64,000 nucleotides of DNA from Corynebacterium tuberculostearicum (GTDB lineage: Bacteria > Actinomycetota > Actinomycetes > Mycobacteriales > Mycobacteriaceae), in assembly GCF_030503735.1 (NCBI RefSeq), contig NZ_CP073096.1, forward strand, positions 2,170,001-2,234,000, in the 5' to 3' direction. The translations under genes and the position numbers were made by a program. Shown here one piece after another: positions 8,960-18,098 of this stretch (position 1 is the stretch's first letter; the number at the start of each line of letters is the position of its first letter). Under the pieces are notes generated by a model. The model ran no database searches and was not told the DNA's origin. It saw only the letters and a list, made by a program, of their open reading frames with translations.

Positions 8960-8980
8960 GTTGAGTCACTGACAGTCAAC
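8960..8980. promoter_or_regulatory. HAIR operator 2 (degenerate) in the dnaK leader
   Basis: GTTGAGT-N7-AGTCAAC keeps the left half-site and the 7-nt spacing; the right half differs from ACTCAAC at one base. It lies between the proposed transcription start and the dnaK ribosome site. Confidence 0.75.
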
Positions 8981-9016
8981 TTTACTAATTATCCCAAGAT
9001 AAAAGGAGAAGAAATC

Positions 9017-10867
9017 ATGGGACGCGCAGTAGGTATTGACCTTGGTACGACGAACTCCGTCGTTTCCGTACTGGAAGGTGGCGAGTCCACCGTTATTGCA
9101 AACTCTGAGGGCTCCCGCACCACGCCTTCTGTTGTTGCTTTTGCAAAGAACGGCGAAATCCTAGTTGGTCAGTCCGCTAAGAACCAGGCGGTGACCAATG
9201 TTGACCGCACCATCCGCTCCGTCAAGCGCCACATCGGCACTGACTGGAAGATCAACATTGATGACAAGGACTACACCTCCCAGGAGATCTCCGCCCGCAC
9301 GCTGATGAAGCTGAAGCGCGATGCGGAGTCTTACTTGGGCGAGGACGTTACTGACGCCGTTATTACCGTCCCGGCTTACTTCGAGGATGCACAGCGCCAG
9401 GCCACCAAGGAAGCTGGCCAGATTGCAGGCCTGAACGTGCTGCGTATTGTCAACGAGCCAACCGCCGCAGCTTTGGCATATGGCCTAGAAAAGGGCGAGC
9501 AGGAGCAGACCATCCTGGTATTCGACCTGGGTGGCGGCACCTTCGACGTCTCCTTGCTGGAAATCGGCGATGGTGTCGTCGAGGTTATGGCAACCGCCGG
9601 CGATAACGAGCTGGGTGGCGATGACTGGGATCAGCGCATCGTTGACTGGCTGGTAGACCGCTTCAAGACTTCCCAGGGTGTTGACCTGACCAAGGACAAG
9701 CGCGCCGTGCAGCGTCTGCGCGAGGCTGCAGAGAAAGCCAAGATTGAGCTGTCCTCCTCCCAGCAGGCCAACATCAACCTGCCGTACATCACCGTTGACT
9801 CCGACAAGAACCCGCTGTTCTTGGATGAGACCCTGACCCGCACCGAGTTCCAGAAGATCACCCAGGATCTGCTGGACCGCACCAAGGCTCCGTTTAACCA
9901 GGTCATTAAGGACGCTGACCTTTCCGTCGGCGATATCGACCACGTTGTTCTCGTTGGTGGCTCCACCCGTATGCCAGCCGTATCTGACCTGGTTAAGGAA
10001 CTGACCGGCAAGGATGCCAACAAGGGCGTTAACCCGGACGAGGTTGTTGCTGTGGGCGCTGCCCTACAGGCAGGCGTGCTGCGCGGCGAGGTTAAGGACG
10101 TGCTGCTTCTCGACGTCACCCCGCTGTCCCTCGGCATTGAGACCAAGGGTGGCGTGATGACCAAGCTTATCGAGCGCAACACCACCATTCCAACCAAGAA
10201 GTCCGAGACCTTCACCACCGCGGAAGACAACCAGCCTTCCGTACAGATTCAGGTCTTCCAGGGCGAGCGCGAGATGGCTACCGCCAATAAGCTGCTGGGC
10301 TCCTTCGAGCTCGGCAGTATTGCTCCGGCACCGCGCGGTGTTCCGCAGATTGAGGTCACCTTCGATATCGATGCCAACGGCATCGTCCACGTGACCGCAA
10401 AGGACAAGGGCACCGGCAAGGAAAACACCATCAAGATTCAGGATGGTTCCGGCCTGTCCCAGGAAGAGATCGACCGCATGGTCAAGGACGCTGAGCAGCA
10501 CGCCGAAGAGGACAAGAAGCGCCGCGAGGAGCAGGAGCTGCGCAATAACGCAGAGTCCACCTCCTACCAGACCCGCAAGTTCTTGGATGACAACGCTGAC
10601 AAGGTATCCGAGGACGTGAAGACCAAGGTCACCGAGGCTGCTGACGCCGTCGATGAGGCCCTGAAGGGCGATGACCTCGAGGCCATCAAGTCCGCAGTGG
10701 AGAAGCTGTCCACCGAATCCCAGGAGATGGGCAAGCAGATCTACGAGGCACAGGCTGCTGAGGCCGGCACCGAAGGTGCTGCCGATGCAGGCGCTGCTCA
10801 GGGGGACCCGAATGTCGTCGACGCTGAGGTCGTTGACGAGGACGAGAACAAGGATGGCGACAAGTAA
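9017..10867 (+). CDS. dnaK: Hsp70 chaperone DnaK
   Basis: Hsp70 chaperone of 616 residues, which binds exposed hydrophobic peptides under control of ATP, DnaJ and GrpE. The actin-like ATPase half shows [11 protein letters not shown] at the N-terminus, [12 protein letters not shown] and the [11 protein letters not shown] adenosine motif. The substrate-binding half contains [14 protein letters not shown], and the protein ends in an acidic Ala/Gly/Asp tail. The frame is open further upstream, but ATG 9017 after AAAAGGAG is the proper start because it begins [10 protein letters not shown]. The stop TAA shares one base with the grpE start. Two HAIR sites place it under HspR. Confidence 0.98.
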   Translation: MGRAVGIDLGTTNSVVSVLEGGESTVIANSEGSRTTPSVVAFAKNGEILVGQSAKNQAVTNVDRTIRSVKRHIGTDWKINIDDKDYTSQEISARTLMKLKRDAESYLGEDVTDAVITVPAYFEDAQRQATKEAGQIAGLNVLRIVNEPTAAALAYGLEKGEQEQTILVFDLGGGTFDVSLLEIGDGVVEVMATAGDNELGGDDWDQRIVDWLVDRFKTSQGVDLTKDKRAVQRLREAAEKAKIELSSSQQANINLPYITVDSDKNPLFLDETLTRTEFQKITQDLLDRTKAPFNQVIKDADLSVGDIDHVVLVGGSTRMPAVSDLVKELTGKDANKGVNPDEVVAVGAALQAGVLRGEVKDVLLLDVTPLSLGIETKGGVMTKLIERNTTIPTKKSETFTTAEDNQPSVQIQVFQGEREMATANKLLGSFELGSIAPAPRGVPQIEVTFDIDANGIVHVTAKDKGTGKENTIKIQDGSGLSQEEIDRMVKDAEQHAEEDKKRREEQELRNNAESTSYQTRKFLDDNADKVSEDVKTKVTEAADAVDEALKGDDLEAIKSAVEKLSTESQEMGKQIYEAQAAEAGTEGAADAGAAQGDPNVVDAEVVDEDENKDGDK

Positions 10868-11574
10868 TGACTCAGGACAGCGGAATGCCGCAAAACCCAG
10901 GCGACCCGGAAAACACGGATCCGGAGGCTACCTCGGCTGACCGCGCTGAGGCTGCCGCCGAGCAGGCTGAGGAGGCCCAGGCCGCGCAAGAAGCGCAGGC
11001 TGATGCCACCGAAGAAGCCGAGCTGGATCCCTCTCTCGATGCTGACCTCGAAGAAGCGCTGGCAGATGTCAACGCTGATGAGGTAGAGGCCGAAGCCGCG
11101 GGCGAAGAGCCCGCGGGCGCCGGCGTTAGCGATGTGGAAGCACAGTTGGCAGAACGCACGGAGGACCTGCAGCGTCTGAATGCGGAATACACCAACTACC
11201 GCCGCCGCACCGAGCGTGACCGCCAAGCCGTCATCGAGACCGCCAAGGCCAAGGTCATCGCAGATTTTCTGCCTGTCCTTGATGACCTGGAACTGGCCGA
11301 TGAACACGGTGACTTGGAAGGCCCTCTCAAGGCGTTTGCGGATAAGCTCCAGGACACTCTGGCAAAGCACGAACTCGCGGCCTTCGGTCAAGAGGGCGAT
11401 GCCTTCGACCCGGAGATCCACGAGGCCGTGCAGGATTTGTCCTCAGGTGATGAACAGGTGCTCGGTACCGTGCTGCGCAAGGGTTACCGCGTGGGCGAGA
11501 GGTTGGTACGCAATGCCATGGTCATCATCGCGGACCCCAGCGATGAGGCCGGCAGCTCGGAAGATTCCGAATAA
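10867..11574 (+). CDS. grpE: Nucleotide exchange factor GrpE
   Basis: Nucleotide exchange factor for DnaK, 235 residues. The first ~95 residues are a low-complexity Ala/Glu extension. The GrpE core follows: a long helix with [20 protein letters not shown] and then the beta domain ending [26 protein letters not shown] overlaps the dnaK stop by 1 nt (TAATG), which indicates translational coupling. A strong terminator follows the stop codon, so the dnaK-grpE message may end here. Confidence 0.96.
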   Translation: MTQDSGMPQNPGDPENTDPEATSADRAEAAAEQAEEAQAAQEAQADATEEAELDPSLDADLEEALADVNADEVEAEAAGEEPAGAGVSDVEAQLAERTEDLQRLNAEYTNYRRRTERDRQAVIETAKAKVIADFLPVLDDLELADEHGDLEGPLKAFADKLQDTLAKHELAAFGQEGDAFDPEIHEAVQDLSSGDEQVLGTVLRKGYRVGERLVRNAMVIIADPSDEAGSSEDSE

Positions 11575-11580
11575 TTAACC

Positions 11581-11631
11581 AAAAAGGGCGCCCTGGGAAC
11601 TTAACTTTCACCTTCCCGTGGCGCCCTTTTT
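11581..11631 (+). terminator. Strong hairpin/terminator inside the dnaK locus
   Basis: AAAAAGGGCGCC pairs perfectly with GGCGCCCTTTTT, with further TGGGAA/TTCCCG pairing in the loop. The T-run makes it an intrinsic terminator between grpE and dnaJ. Confidence 0.85.
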
Positions 11632-11673
11632 ACTTAACTTCTAGCGATTCTCTTTGAAAGGAGGAGATGCCCA

Positions 11674-12879
11674 GTGAGCGCTAAACCCGAATGGGCAGAC
11701 AAGGATTATTATGCGGATCTGGGGGTCTCCTCGTCCGCAGAACAGAACGAAATCAAGCGTGCTTACCGCAAACTAGCCCGCGAAAACCACCCCGATACCC
11801 ACCCGGATGACCCCGCAGCAGCGGAAAGGTTCAAAAAGGTTGCGGAAGCCTATGACGTGCTTTCCGACGCCTCTGAGCGCAAGGAATACGACCAGTTCAA
11901 GGCAATGCTGCGCAATGGTGGTGGCTTCGGACGGATGGGAGGCGCCGGGTTTCCCGGCGGGTTTCGATCCACGCGCATGGGTGGACAAGGTGCGCAAGAA
12001 TTCGACCTCTCGGACCTCTTCGGGGGATCCGCTGGAGGAGCGGCTCAAGGCGGCGGTGTTGGGGATATCTTCGGTAGCGTTTTCAACCGCGGCGGTGGTG
12101 CTGGCCACTCAGCTAAACCGTCGCGGGGGGCCGACGTCGAAACGGAAATAACCCTTGACTTCCGCGAGGCCGCTAAGGGAATAACCATCCCTTTGGCGCT
12201 GAGCGGCAACGCACCGTGCACCACGTGCCACGGCTCAGGGTCTGCTTCCGGTAAAACCTCCACCTGCGGCACGTGCAATGGCTCGGGCTATACGTCTGAA
12301 AACCGCGGTGCCTTTGGATTTTCCGCTCCATGCAAGGATTGCGACGGCACTGGCCGCCGTATTACGGACCCGTGTAAGGATTGCCACGGTACCGGCACGG
12401 TTCACCGCACCCGCAATATCACCGTTCGCATCCCGGCCGGTGTTATCGATGGCCAAAAGGTACGCCTCGCCGGCCAGGGTGAAGCAGGCCCCAACGGCAC
12501 CCCGGCCGGAGACCTGTTTGTTGCAGTGACCGTCAAGCCGGACAAGGTCTTTACTCGCGAAGGCGATGACCTCCATGTCACCGTTCCGGTTTCCTTCACG
12601 GAGCTCGCTTTGGGCGATACAATCACGGTTCCTACCTTGGATAACCCGGTTCGCGTGAAGATTCCGGCCGGCACGCCGGATGGGCGCACGCTGCGGGTGC
12701 GTGGAAGGGGCATCGCCAAGCGCGGTGGCACTTCTGGTGACCTGCTGGTTAGCGTTCAGGTCACCGTGCCCACCAAGCTCGATGCCGCTGCTTCCAGCGC
12801 TCTGCGCACCTATGCTCAAGCGGAAAAGGACTCCGGTTTCAACCCGCGTGCGGGGTGGGCCGGCACCGAGAATGCTTAA
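11674..12879 (+). CDS. dnaJ: Co-chaperone DnaJ
   Basis: Hsp40 co-chaperone of 401 residues that stimulates DnaK ATPase activity and delivers substrates. The J domain (about 8-75) has the HPD motif in [10 protein letters not shown] Gly/Phe-rich linker follows (about 85-145), then four zinc-finger repeats ([32 protein letters not shown]) and the C-terminal substrate-binding domain. GTG at 11674 follows AAGGAGGAG, which fixes the start. The gene lies 99 nt after grpE beyond a terminator, so dnaJ-hspR may need read-through or its own promoter. Confidence 0.96.
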   Translation: MSAKPEWADKDYYADLGVSSSAEQNEIKRAYRKLARENHPDTHPDDPAAAERFKKVAEAYDVLSDASERKEYDQFKAMLRNGGGFGRMGGAGFPGGFRSTRMGGQGAQEFDLSDLFGGSAGGAAQGGGVGDIFGSVFNRGGGAGHSAKPSRGADVETEITLDFREAAKGITIPLALSGNAPCTTCHGSGSASGKTSTCGTCNGSGYTSENRGAFGFSAPCKDCDGTGRRITDPCKDCHGTGTVHRTRNITVRIPAGVIDGQKVRLAGQGEAGPNGTPAGDLFVAVTVKPDKVFTREGDDLHVTVPVSFTELALGDTITVPTLDNPVRVKIPAGTPDGRTLRVRGRGIAKRGGTSGDLLVSVQVTVPTKLDAAASSALRTYAQAEKDSGFNPRAGWAGTENA

Positions 12880-12899
12880 GGCAGGAGGTGTGTTAAGAA

Positions 12900-13349
12900 A
12901 TGAGCACTGGAAAGGCAGAAGATTCCGGCACCGCGGTCTACGTCATTTCCGTAGCGGCGGAGCTATCTGGGATGCACGCCCAAACCCTGCGAACCTATGA
13001 CCGCATGGGGTTGGTCTCCCCGGCTCGTACCCGTGGTGGCGGCCGCCGCTACTCCGACCGGGACATCGAGCTATTGCGCAAGATCCAGGCGCTGTCCCAA
13101 GACGATGGCGTCAATCTTGCCGGAATCAAGTCCATCATCGAGTTGACCGAGGAACGCGATCGGCTCGAGGCCGAGCGCGACGCTTTAGCTGAAGAGGTCC
13201 GGGCCCTGCGAGAGCAGGCCGCCGGCCGTCGCTCCCAGCGCAGTGGTGAGCTTGTCCATGTCCCACGGTCCACCTCCGTGGTGATGTGGAGCCCACGCAC
13301 CGCGCGTGAGCGCAAGCGCTCCCGCGGCCGTGGATATGGCCAAGACTAA
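12900..13349 (+). CDS. hspR: Heat shock repressor HspR (MerR family)
   Basis: MerR-family transcription repressor of 149 residues that binds HAIR operators, in actinobacteria with DnaK as co-repressor. The N-terminal winged helix (about 14-75) has YVISVAAELSGMHAQTLRTY and GGGRRYSDRDIELLRKIQ, followed by a coiled coil rich in Glu/Arg and a basic tail. It follows dnaJ by 20 nt with an AGGAGG ribosome site. The three HAIR sites in this window, two at dnaK and one at clpB, are its likely targets and make a closed feedback loop. Confidence 0.95.
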   Translation: MSTGKAEDSGTAVYVISVAAELSGMHAQTLRTYDRMGLVSPARTRGGGRRYSDRDIELLRKIQALSQDDGVNLAGIKSIIELTEERDRLEAERDALAEEVRALREQAAGRRSQRSGELVHVPRSTSVVMWSPRTARERKRSRGRGYGQD

Positions 13350-13377
13350 CTCTCGCTCTGCAGACGAGTACACCCAA

Positions 13378-13418
13378 CCCCGCAGCCAGCTTCCCCGCTG
13401 GCTGCGGGGTTTTCTTCT
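13378..13418 (+). terminator. Intrinsic terminator after hspR
   Basis: CCCCGCAGCCAGC pairs perfectly (13 bp) with GCTGGCTGCGGGG over a 6-nt loop, followed by TTTTCTTCT. Confidence 0.93.
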
Positions 13419-13446
13419 ACTCGCGTATTCGCGGTGCCATGTGAAT

Positions 13447-13557
13447 ATTTGCAAAGGAGGTAACCGTAATAAGTGCGCATTGCAAAGTTTAGGGTTAGGA
13501 TGACTAGCAGGTGGGTGATGTAGAACACGCCAGTAAGCAATAGTGTTGTACAACACT
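13447..13557 (+). promoter_or_regulatory. ald control region: RamB-like sites and a 16-bp palindrome
   Basis: TTTGCAAAGG (13448) and TTGCAAAGTTT (13480) resemble the RamB motif (A/G)AACTTTGCAAA in reverse orientation. AGTGTTGTACAACACT (13542-13557) is a perfect 16-bp palindrome starting 52 bp before the ald ATG. RamA/RamB control of ald is established in C. glutamicum; here it is inferred from the motifs only. Confidence 0.5.
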
Positions 13558-13593
13558 CCCATCTGTAATTTTCTCCAGGAAAGGACACACGCC

Positions 13594-15078
13594 ATGACCC
13601 TGTATGCAGCCCCGGGAACCGAAGACTCCATCGTTGACTACCGCGAACGCTATGACAACTACATCGGCGGCCAATGGGTGGCGCCCGTCGATGGTGAATA
13701 CATGGACAACATCAGTCCGGTAAACGGCGAGGTATTTTGCCAGGTAGCTCGCGGCAAAGAAGCCGATATCAACTTGGCTATCGATGCCGCGGAAAAGGCC
13801 TTCGAAAACTTCGGTAAAACCACCCCGGCCGAGCGTGCGTTGCTCCTGCATCGCATCGCGGACCGCATCGAGGAAAACCTGGAAAAGATTGCGGTCGCGG
13901 AAACTTGGGAGAATGGCAAGGCCGTACGCGAAACTCTGGCCGCTGATATTCCGCTGGCTGTGGATCACTTCCGCTACTTCGCTGGCGCCATCCGCGCCCA
14001 AGAAGGCCGCCTGTCCCAGCTCAACCAGGATACCGTGGCTTATCACTACCATGAGCCGCTCGGCGTCGTAGGCCAGATTATCCCGTGGAATTTCCCGTTG
14101 CTCATGGCCGCCTGGAAGATTGCGCCAGCGCTGGCTGCTGGAAACTGCATTGTTATGAAGCCGGCTGAGCAAACCCCAGCATCCATCCTGTTGCTCATCG
14201 ATATCATCGGTGATCTTCTTCCTGACGGCGTGCTTAATATCGTCAATGGCCTGGGAGATGAAGCCGGTGCGGCACTATCCGGTTCGGACCGCATTGCCAA
14301 AATCGCCTTCACCGGCTCTACCCCGGTGGGCAAGATCATCAACAAGGCTGCCGCTGACAAGGTCATCCCCGTTACCTTGGAGCTGGGTGGTAAATCCCCG
14401 TCCCTCTTCTTCAAAGACATCATGGATGAAGACGACTCCTACCTGGAAAAGTGCGTAGAGGACTTTGTCATGTTTGCCCTTAACCAAGGCGAGGTCTGCA
14501 CGTGTCCATCGCGCGCGCTGGTGCACGAAGACATTGCGGATAAGTTCTTGGAACTGGCCGTTGAGCGCGTCAAGAAGATTAAGATTGGACACCCGCTTGA
14601 TACGGAAACCATGATGGGTGCGCAGGCCTCCCAGGAGCAGATGGACAAGATCAAGCAGTACCTGGAGATTGGTCCGCAAGAAGGTGCGGAGACTCTTGTT
14701 GGCGGCCACGTGAACAAGGTGGAAGGTCTAGAAAAGGGCTACTACATTGAGCCCACCGTGTTTAAGGGAAGTAACGACATGCGCATCTTCCAAGAAGAGA
14801 TCTTCGGCCCAGTGCTCTCCGTAGCTACGTTTAAGGACTATGACGAGGCGATCGCAATCGCTAACGCCACCAACTTCGGCCTTGGTGCCGGCGTATGGTC
14901 GCGCAGCCAAAACATCTGCTACCGCGCAGGCCGCGATATCCAGGCCGGCCGCGTGTGGGTCAATCACTACCATGACTACCCAGCGCACAGCGCCTTTGGT
15001 GGCTACAAGGAATCTGGCCTTGGCCGTGAGAACCACTTGATGATGCTGGGCCACTATCAGGAGACTAAGAATGTCTGA
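13594..15078 (+). CDS. ald: NAD-dependent (acet)aldehyde dehydrogenase, C-terminus cut by an IS element
   Basis: Aldehyde dehydrogenase of the ExaC/AldB type, which oxidises acetaldehyde to acetate. Visible are the cofactor-binding [17 protein letters not shown], the [11 protein letters not shown] segment with the general-base Glu, and the cysteine pair [10 protein letters not shown] with C302 and C304. ATG 13594 follows AGGAAAGGA; an upstream in-frame extension is not used. Its place after hspR matches C. glutamicum ald. The last native codons ...QETKN are followed by Val and TGA that belong to the inserted element. The missing tail, 13 codons reading MLVSYSDQPAGLF, is found beyond the element at 16521-16562. 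The ALDH C-terminal tail helps subunit contacts, so activity may be lost or reduced. Confidence 0.93.
   Translation: MTLYAAPGTEDSIVDYRERYDNYIGGQWVAPVDGEYMDNISPVNGEVFCQVARGKEADINLAIDAAEKAFENFGKTTPAERALLLHRIADRIEENLEKIAVAETWENGKAVRETLAADIPLAVDHFRYFAGAIRAQEGRLSQLNQDTVAYHYHEPLGVVGQIIPWNFPLLMAAWKIAPALAAGNCIVMKPAEQTPASILLLIDIIGDLLPDGVLNIVNGLGDEAGAALSGSDRIAKIAFTGSTPVGKIINKAAADKVIPVTLELGGKSPSLFFKDIMDEDDSYLEKCVEDFVMFALNQGEVCTCPSRALVHEDIADKFLELAVERVKKIKIGHPLDTETMMGAQASQEQMDKIKQYLEIGPQEGAETLVGGHVNKVEGLEKGYYIEPTVFKGSNDMRIFQEEIFGPVLSVATFKDYDEAIAIANATNFGLGAGVWSRSQNICYRAGRDIQAGRVWVNHYHDYPAHSAFGGYKESGLGRENHLMMLGHYQETKNV
15056..15072 (+). repeat. Target site duplication, left copy
   Basis: ATCAGGAGACTAAGAAT, identical to 16504-16520. 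The copies flank the IS element exactly and both derive from the ald codons for ...QETKN. One or two outer bases may be chance matches. Confidence 0.85.
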
Positions 15079-15217
15079 GTTCATGACATATTTGACAGTC
15101 TGTGCCTGAGGGAACCGTCGTGATGCTTGACAGATCAGCCGCGACATATTTGACGCTTAGGGCTACCTTACCGTGTCGGGTGATGCTTGACTGGTGAGTC
15201 GGGACATGTTTGACACT

Positions 15218-16411
15218 ATGAACAGTCCTAACCGCAATATGGCCATTGTCCGAGCAGTCCGTGAGCAAAAGCGCAGCCCGTCAAAGGTAGCTAAGCAATT
15301 TGGTATTTCCCGGCAGCGCGTCTATCAAATCCTCAACGCTTTCGACGCCGGCGGTGCCAAGGCTGTCGCGCCGAAATCACGTGCCCCACACACCCATCCA
15401 CAGGCCGTGCCAGATAAGTTGCGGGCAGAAATTGTTACTATCCGTCGTCAACTAACGCGTCATGGGCTTGATGCAGGACCCGAGACTATTGCTTTTCACC
15501 TTGAAAGAGACGGAAAACGCAGCCCGTCTACGTCTACGATTCGACGCATCTTGGCCAAAGAGGGACTTATCATCCCGGAGCCGAAAAAGAAGCCTAAAAG
15601 CTCATTTATCCGCTTTGAAGCAGCCATGCCCAATGAATGCTGGCAGGCAGACATCACCCATATCTTCCTAGCCGATGGCACCAGGGTTGACGTCCTAGAT
15701 TTCCTCGATGACCACTCGCGCTACCTTTTATCGATTACCGCTGCCAGCTCTTTTACAGGCCCACAAGTAGCTGCTGAGCTTACTCGATTGATAACAACCT
15801 ATGGTCCGCCAGCATCGACGCTTACAGATAACGGGTTAGTCTTTACTGCCCGCTTAGCTGGGCGTAAAGGCGGACGAAATGCTTTTGAAAAAGTCTTGAG
15901 TACGTACAAAATTCAGCAGAAAAACGGCCGCCCAGGCCACCCGCAAACGCAAGGGAAAATTGAGAGATTCCACCAAACACTCAAAAAATGGATCACTGCC
16001 AGACCACCCGCGAAAACTATAGGTGAACTGCAAGAACAACTAGATGAATTTCGCGACTACTACAACATTCACCGCCCTCACCGAGCGCTTGGCAGGCGCA
16101 GCCCGCACCACAGCTACACGACAGGACCCAAAGCCAGCCCAGGTGATAACCCAAAGCAAGAATGGCGCACCAGAAACGACATTGTCTGGGACAACGGCAA
16201 AGTCACTGTGCGCTACGCTGGCAAGCTTTTCCACTTAGGCATCGGTAGAGCCTTTAAGCGACAAAAAGTCCTCATGGTCATAGCCGACAATCACGTCATC
16301 ACATCACTAGCCGAAACCGGCGAAGTGATCACCGAGCACTACATCGACACAGCCCGCGACTATCAAAGGCCCTACTGGAAACAAGGAGACCCGCCCCAAG
16401 CCACGAAATAA
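15218..16411 (+). CDS. IS481-family DDE transposase
   Basis: Transposase of 397 residues from ATG 15218; an in-frame GTG at 15194 lies inside an end repeat and is less likely. An N-terminal helix-turn-helix (VAKQFGISRQRVYQILNAF) binds the ends. The RNase H-like core has Asp in NECWQADITH, Asp in STLTDNG, and Glu in HPQTQGKIERFHQTLKKW, followed by the family motif YNIHRPHRALG. The frame is intact and ends with a hairpin terminator, so the element looks recently active. Confidence 0.93.
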   Translation: MNSPNRNMAIVRAVREQKRSPSKVAKQFGISRQRVYQILNAFDAGGAKAVAPKSRAPHTHPQAVPDKLRAEIVTIRRQLTRHGLDAGPETIAFHLERDGKRSPSTSTIRRILAKEGLIIPEPKKKPKSSFIRFEAAMPNECWQADITHIFLADGTRVDVLDFLDDHSRYLLSITAASSFTGPQVAAELTRLITTYGPPASTLTDNGLVFTARLAGRKGGRNAFEKVLSTYKIQQKNGRPGHPQTQGKIERFHQTLKKWITARPPAKTIGELQEQLDEFRDYYNIHRPHRALGRRSPHHSYTTGPKASPGDNPKQEWRTRNDIVWDNGKVTVRYAGKLFHLGIGRAFKRQKVLMVIADNHVITSLAETGEVITEHYIDTARDYQRPYWKQGDPPQATK

Positions 16412-16414
16412 AAG

Positions 16415-16456
16415 AAACCGGCACTCCAGAACAAAAAGCAACTGGAATGCCGGTTT
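16415..16456 (+). terminator. Terminator of the transposase gene
   Basis: AAACCGGCACTCCAG pairs with CTGGAATGCCGGTTT over 15 positions with one mismatch, within the right end of the IS. Confidence 0.75.
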
Positions 16457-16503
16457 GTCAACAATGTCGCGACTCATCTGTCAAACATGTCGCGACTCAT
16501 AAC

Positions 16504-16520
16504 ATCAGGAGACTAAGAAT
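16504..16520 (+). repeat. Target site duplication, right copy
   Basis: ATCAGGAGACTAAGAAT, the second copy. It is followed in frame by the displaced end of ald. Confidence 0.85.
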
Positions 16521-16562
16521 ATGTTGGTCTCCTATTCGGACCAGCCGGCTGGTCTGTTCTAA
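16521..16562 (+). pseudogene. ald: Detached 3' end of ald
   Basis: Reading on from the duplicated QETKN codons gives MLVSYSDQPAGLF and TAA, the original C-terminus of the aldehyde dehydrogenase, now separated from its gene by the IS. It has no start signal of its own. Confidence 0.85.
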
Positions 16563-16580
16563 AAGGCCCTACCTCTCGGA

Positions 16581-17747
16581 CTAGTTCGCGCGTGCCACTT
16601 GGCCTAGGCCACGCAAGAACCGCGGGTCCTCCCAATAGGAGCCATGATCGCCAGGGAGGCCATCCGCACCGGGAAGGAGAGTAGCGCCAAAGGTATCAAT
16701 GGTGGGATCGGGGCCATGGATGCCGCCGTGAGGCCCCGTCGCGATTGCGATGGGGTCGTTGGCGTTTGTGGTTGCCCAGATGCGGCCATGCAGTTCTGAG
16801 GCGTGGCCAGCGCCGGTGCCGGGACTGCCGACGAGCACTACGTCCTCAGCAATCCTTTCCTGCTTTGCGGCATGCCCGGTGACGACAGAACCATAGGAGT
16901 ATCCCACTACTGTGCGCTTGGCCTGTGGATAGCGTCTACCGAGCGAGCGCTGAAACCGGGCGAGTTCTTGACTGGCAGTTCGCGCGGGAGAGGCGTGAAC
17001 CGCACGGGGCAGGGAGGAGGGTGCCTGGTAGCCCAACCACACGACCGCGGGCCCGCCGCTGGCCTTGGCTAGATTGCGGCCGCGGTCTACCGCACGCTGC
17101 CAGGTTTCTGGATCGGAGGAGTGAACTCCTTCTACGAAGGTGGTAAGTGATGCCGGCGTAGTCCTAAAGCTGCCAGGGTCCACCATGGCTACGAGCCGTC
17201 CGTCGCTAGTTTCTAGCACTCGCATATCTGGGTTCTGCGCGGCTAGCTGAGATACGTGCTCGCTGGCGTGGGCAAGATTAATCTCGTGGACGGTATCCAC
17301 TGGAAGATCGGAGAAGTCTTCCAAGCGAACGGGTGGGGCCACCCCGGCAGGCGTACATAGGGCATCGATTTCTTGGGAGCAGAGCCAGTCGAGGGAATCG
17401 CCCAGCGCCCGCACTTGATTCAACAAGAGCCCTGCGGCGCTGGCCGCGGCGCCATTGCGCTCATCCACTTGTCCTAGAAATGCGATGATGCGGTCCTCGA
17501 GTTCCTCGCGGCGGGCCTGCAGGCTGGCGTGGAGTTCAAGGGTGGTGGCAACCTGCTCCATCTGGTGCAGTGGTTGTGCGAGCCAGTCCGTGTAGCCCGC
17601 CAAACTGGTGCGCGCGGCCTCGCCAGCGGGTCCAATCAGTGATAGGTCGATCCAATCCTGGTGCGCATCTATAACACGAAAGCGCAGTTCAGCGTGTTCG
17701 CTGTGCAACGTACTGGCACCATTTTTTAAAGCCACGGATAGGATCAT
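16581..17747 (-). CDS. DUF1023 alpha/beta hydrolase
   Basis: Protein of 388 residues. The N-terminal ~180 residues are helical and contain no known enzyme motif. The C-terminal part is an alpha/beta hydrolase of the DUF1023 type: GPAVVWLGYQ, then the nucleophile elbow GYSYGSVVTG with the presumed catalytic Ser, and VLVGSPGTGAGHASEL. A late His near GDHGSYW may complete the triad. No signal peptide is evident. ATG 17747 overlaps the stop of the upstream small gene by 4 nt (ATGA), so the two are translated together. Relatives often lie next to small ESX-like or helical proteins in actinobacteria. Substrate unknown. Confidence 0.8.
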   Translation of the reverse strand: MILSVALKNGASTLHSEHAELRFRVIDAHQDWIDLSLIGPAGEAARTSLAGYTDWLAQPLHQMEQVATTLELHASLQARREELEDRIIAFLGQVDERNGAAASAAGLLLNQVRALGDSLDWLCSQEIDALCTPAGVAPPVRLEDFSDLPVDTVHEINLAHASEHVSQLAAQNPDMRVLETSDGRLVAMVDPGSFRTTPASLTTFVEGVHSSDPETWQRAVDRGRNLAKASGGPAVVWLGYQAPSSLPRAVHASPARTASQELARFQRSLGRRYPQAKRTVVGYSYGSVVTGHAAKQERIAEDVVLVGSPGTGAGHASELHGRIWATTNANDPIAIATGPHGGIHGPDPTIDTFGATLLPGADGLPGDHGSYWEDPRFLRGLGQVARAN

Positions 17748-18007
17748 CGCGCATCTCCCAATGCATGGCCCAGGCGGGAATCCACCCCGGAGGCAGCGTG
17801 GAGGAAGGCCTCAACGGAGCGCAATTGCTCGGCGGTGGCGTCCTCCGTTGCAGCCACGGTGTTGGACCAGGTGGCACGGGCTCGCTCTAGTGCGGCCGCG
17901 GTGCGGCAGGTGGTATCGAGTGCGGTCGTCGGCGGTGGCAGCGGAGGGCGCGCCATGAGGGAATGGACGTAATCGGGCAGGTGCGTGGGAATTTCTACAT
18001 AACTCAT
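17744..18007 (-). CDS. Small helical protein coupled to the DUF1023 hydrolase
   Basis: Protein of 87 residues: a Pro-rich N-terminus (ARPPLPPPTTALD) followed by Ala/Glu-rich helices. It has no signal peptide, no cysteine beyond one, and no WXG motif in the expected place. It is the first gene of a two-gene unit with the hydrolase (4-nt overlap). The arrangement suggests a partner or cognate helical domain for the hydrolase; no function was recognised. Confidence 0.7.
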   Translation of the reverse strand: MSYVEIPTHLPDYVHSLMARPPLPPPTTALDTTCRTAAALERARATWSNTVAATEDATAEQLRSVEAFLHAASGVDSRLGHALGDAR

Positions 18008-18098
18008 GCCCCTAAGCCTGAAGGACCATACAACGCCGTGCTAGGGGTAAAGACGCAGCCTGTGGATAACTCCGCCATGCTTCATTATTTTGGGAGGC

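Larger units (their letters stand above)
8573..9016. promoter_or_regulatory. Divergent control region between the small protein gene and dnaK
   Basis: A 444-bp gene-free interval. The left ~250 bp should hold the minus-strand promoter of the 58-residue ORF. The right part has a lone HAIR half-site GTTGAGT at 8840, a full HAIR at 8884, a plausible housekeeping promoter TGTGAC (8909) - 18 nt - TACAGT (8933), and a second HAIR at 8960 downstream of the expected transcription start. Confidence 0.7.
15073..16503 (+). mobile_element. IS481-family insertion sequence inside the 3' end of ald
   Basis: About 1.43 kb bounded by a 17-bp direct repeat. The ends share an imperfect inverted repeat: left TGAGTTCATGACATATTTGACAG without its first bases, and right (reverse complement) TGAGTCGCGACATGTTTGACAG, one gap and few mismatches. 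The end motif recurs inside the element: further copies lie near 15141 and 15195 on the left, and a second copy lies at the right end. One transposase gene and a terminator make up the rest. If the true ends are TGAGT/ACTCA, the element is 15076-16499. Confidence 0.88.

Noticed and set aside
15194..15217. GTG 15194 as the transposase start
   Set aside because: It lies within a copy of the IS end repeat and lacks a ribosome site; ATG 15218 gives the more typical N-terminus.
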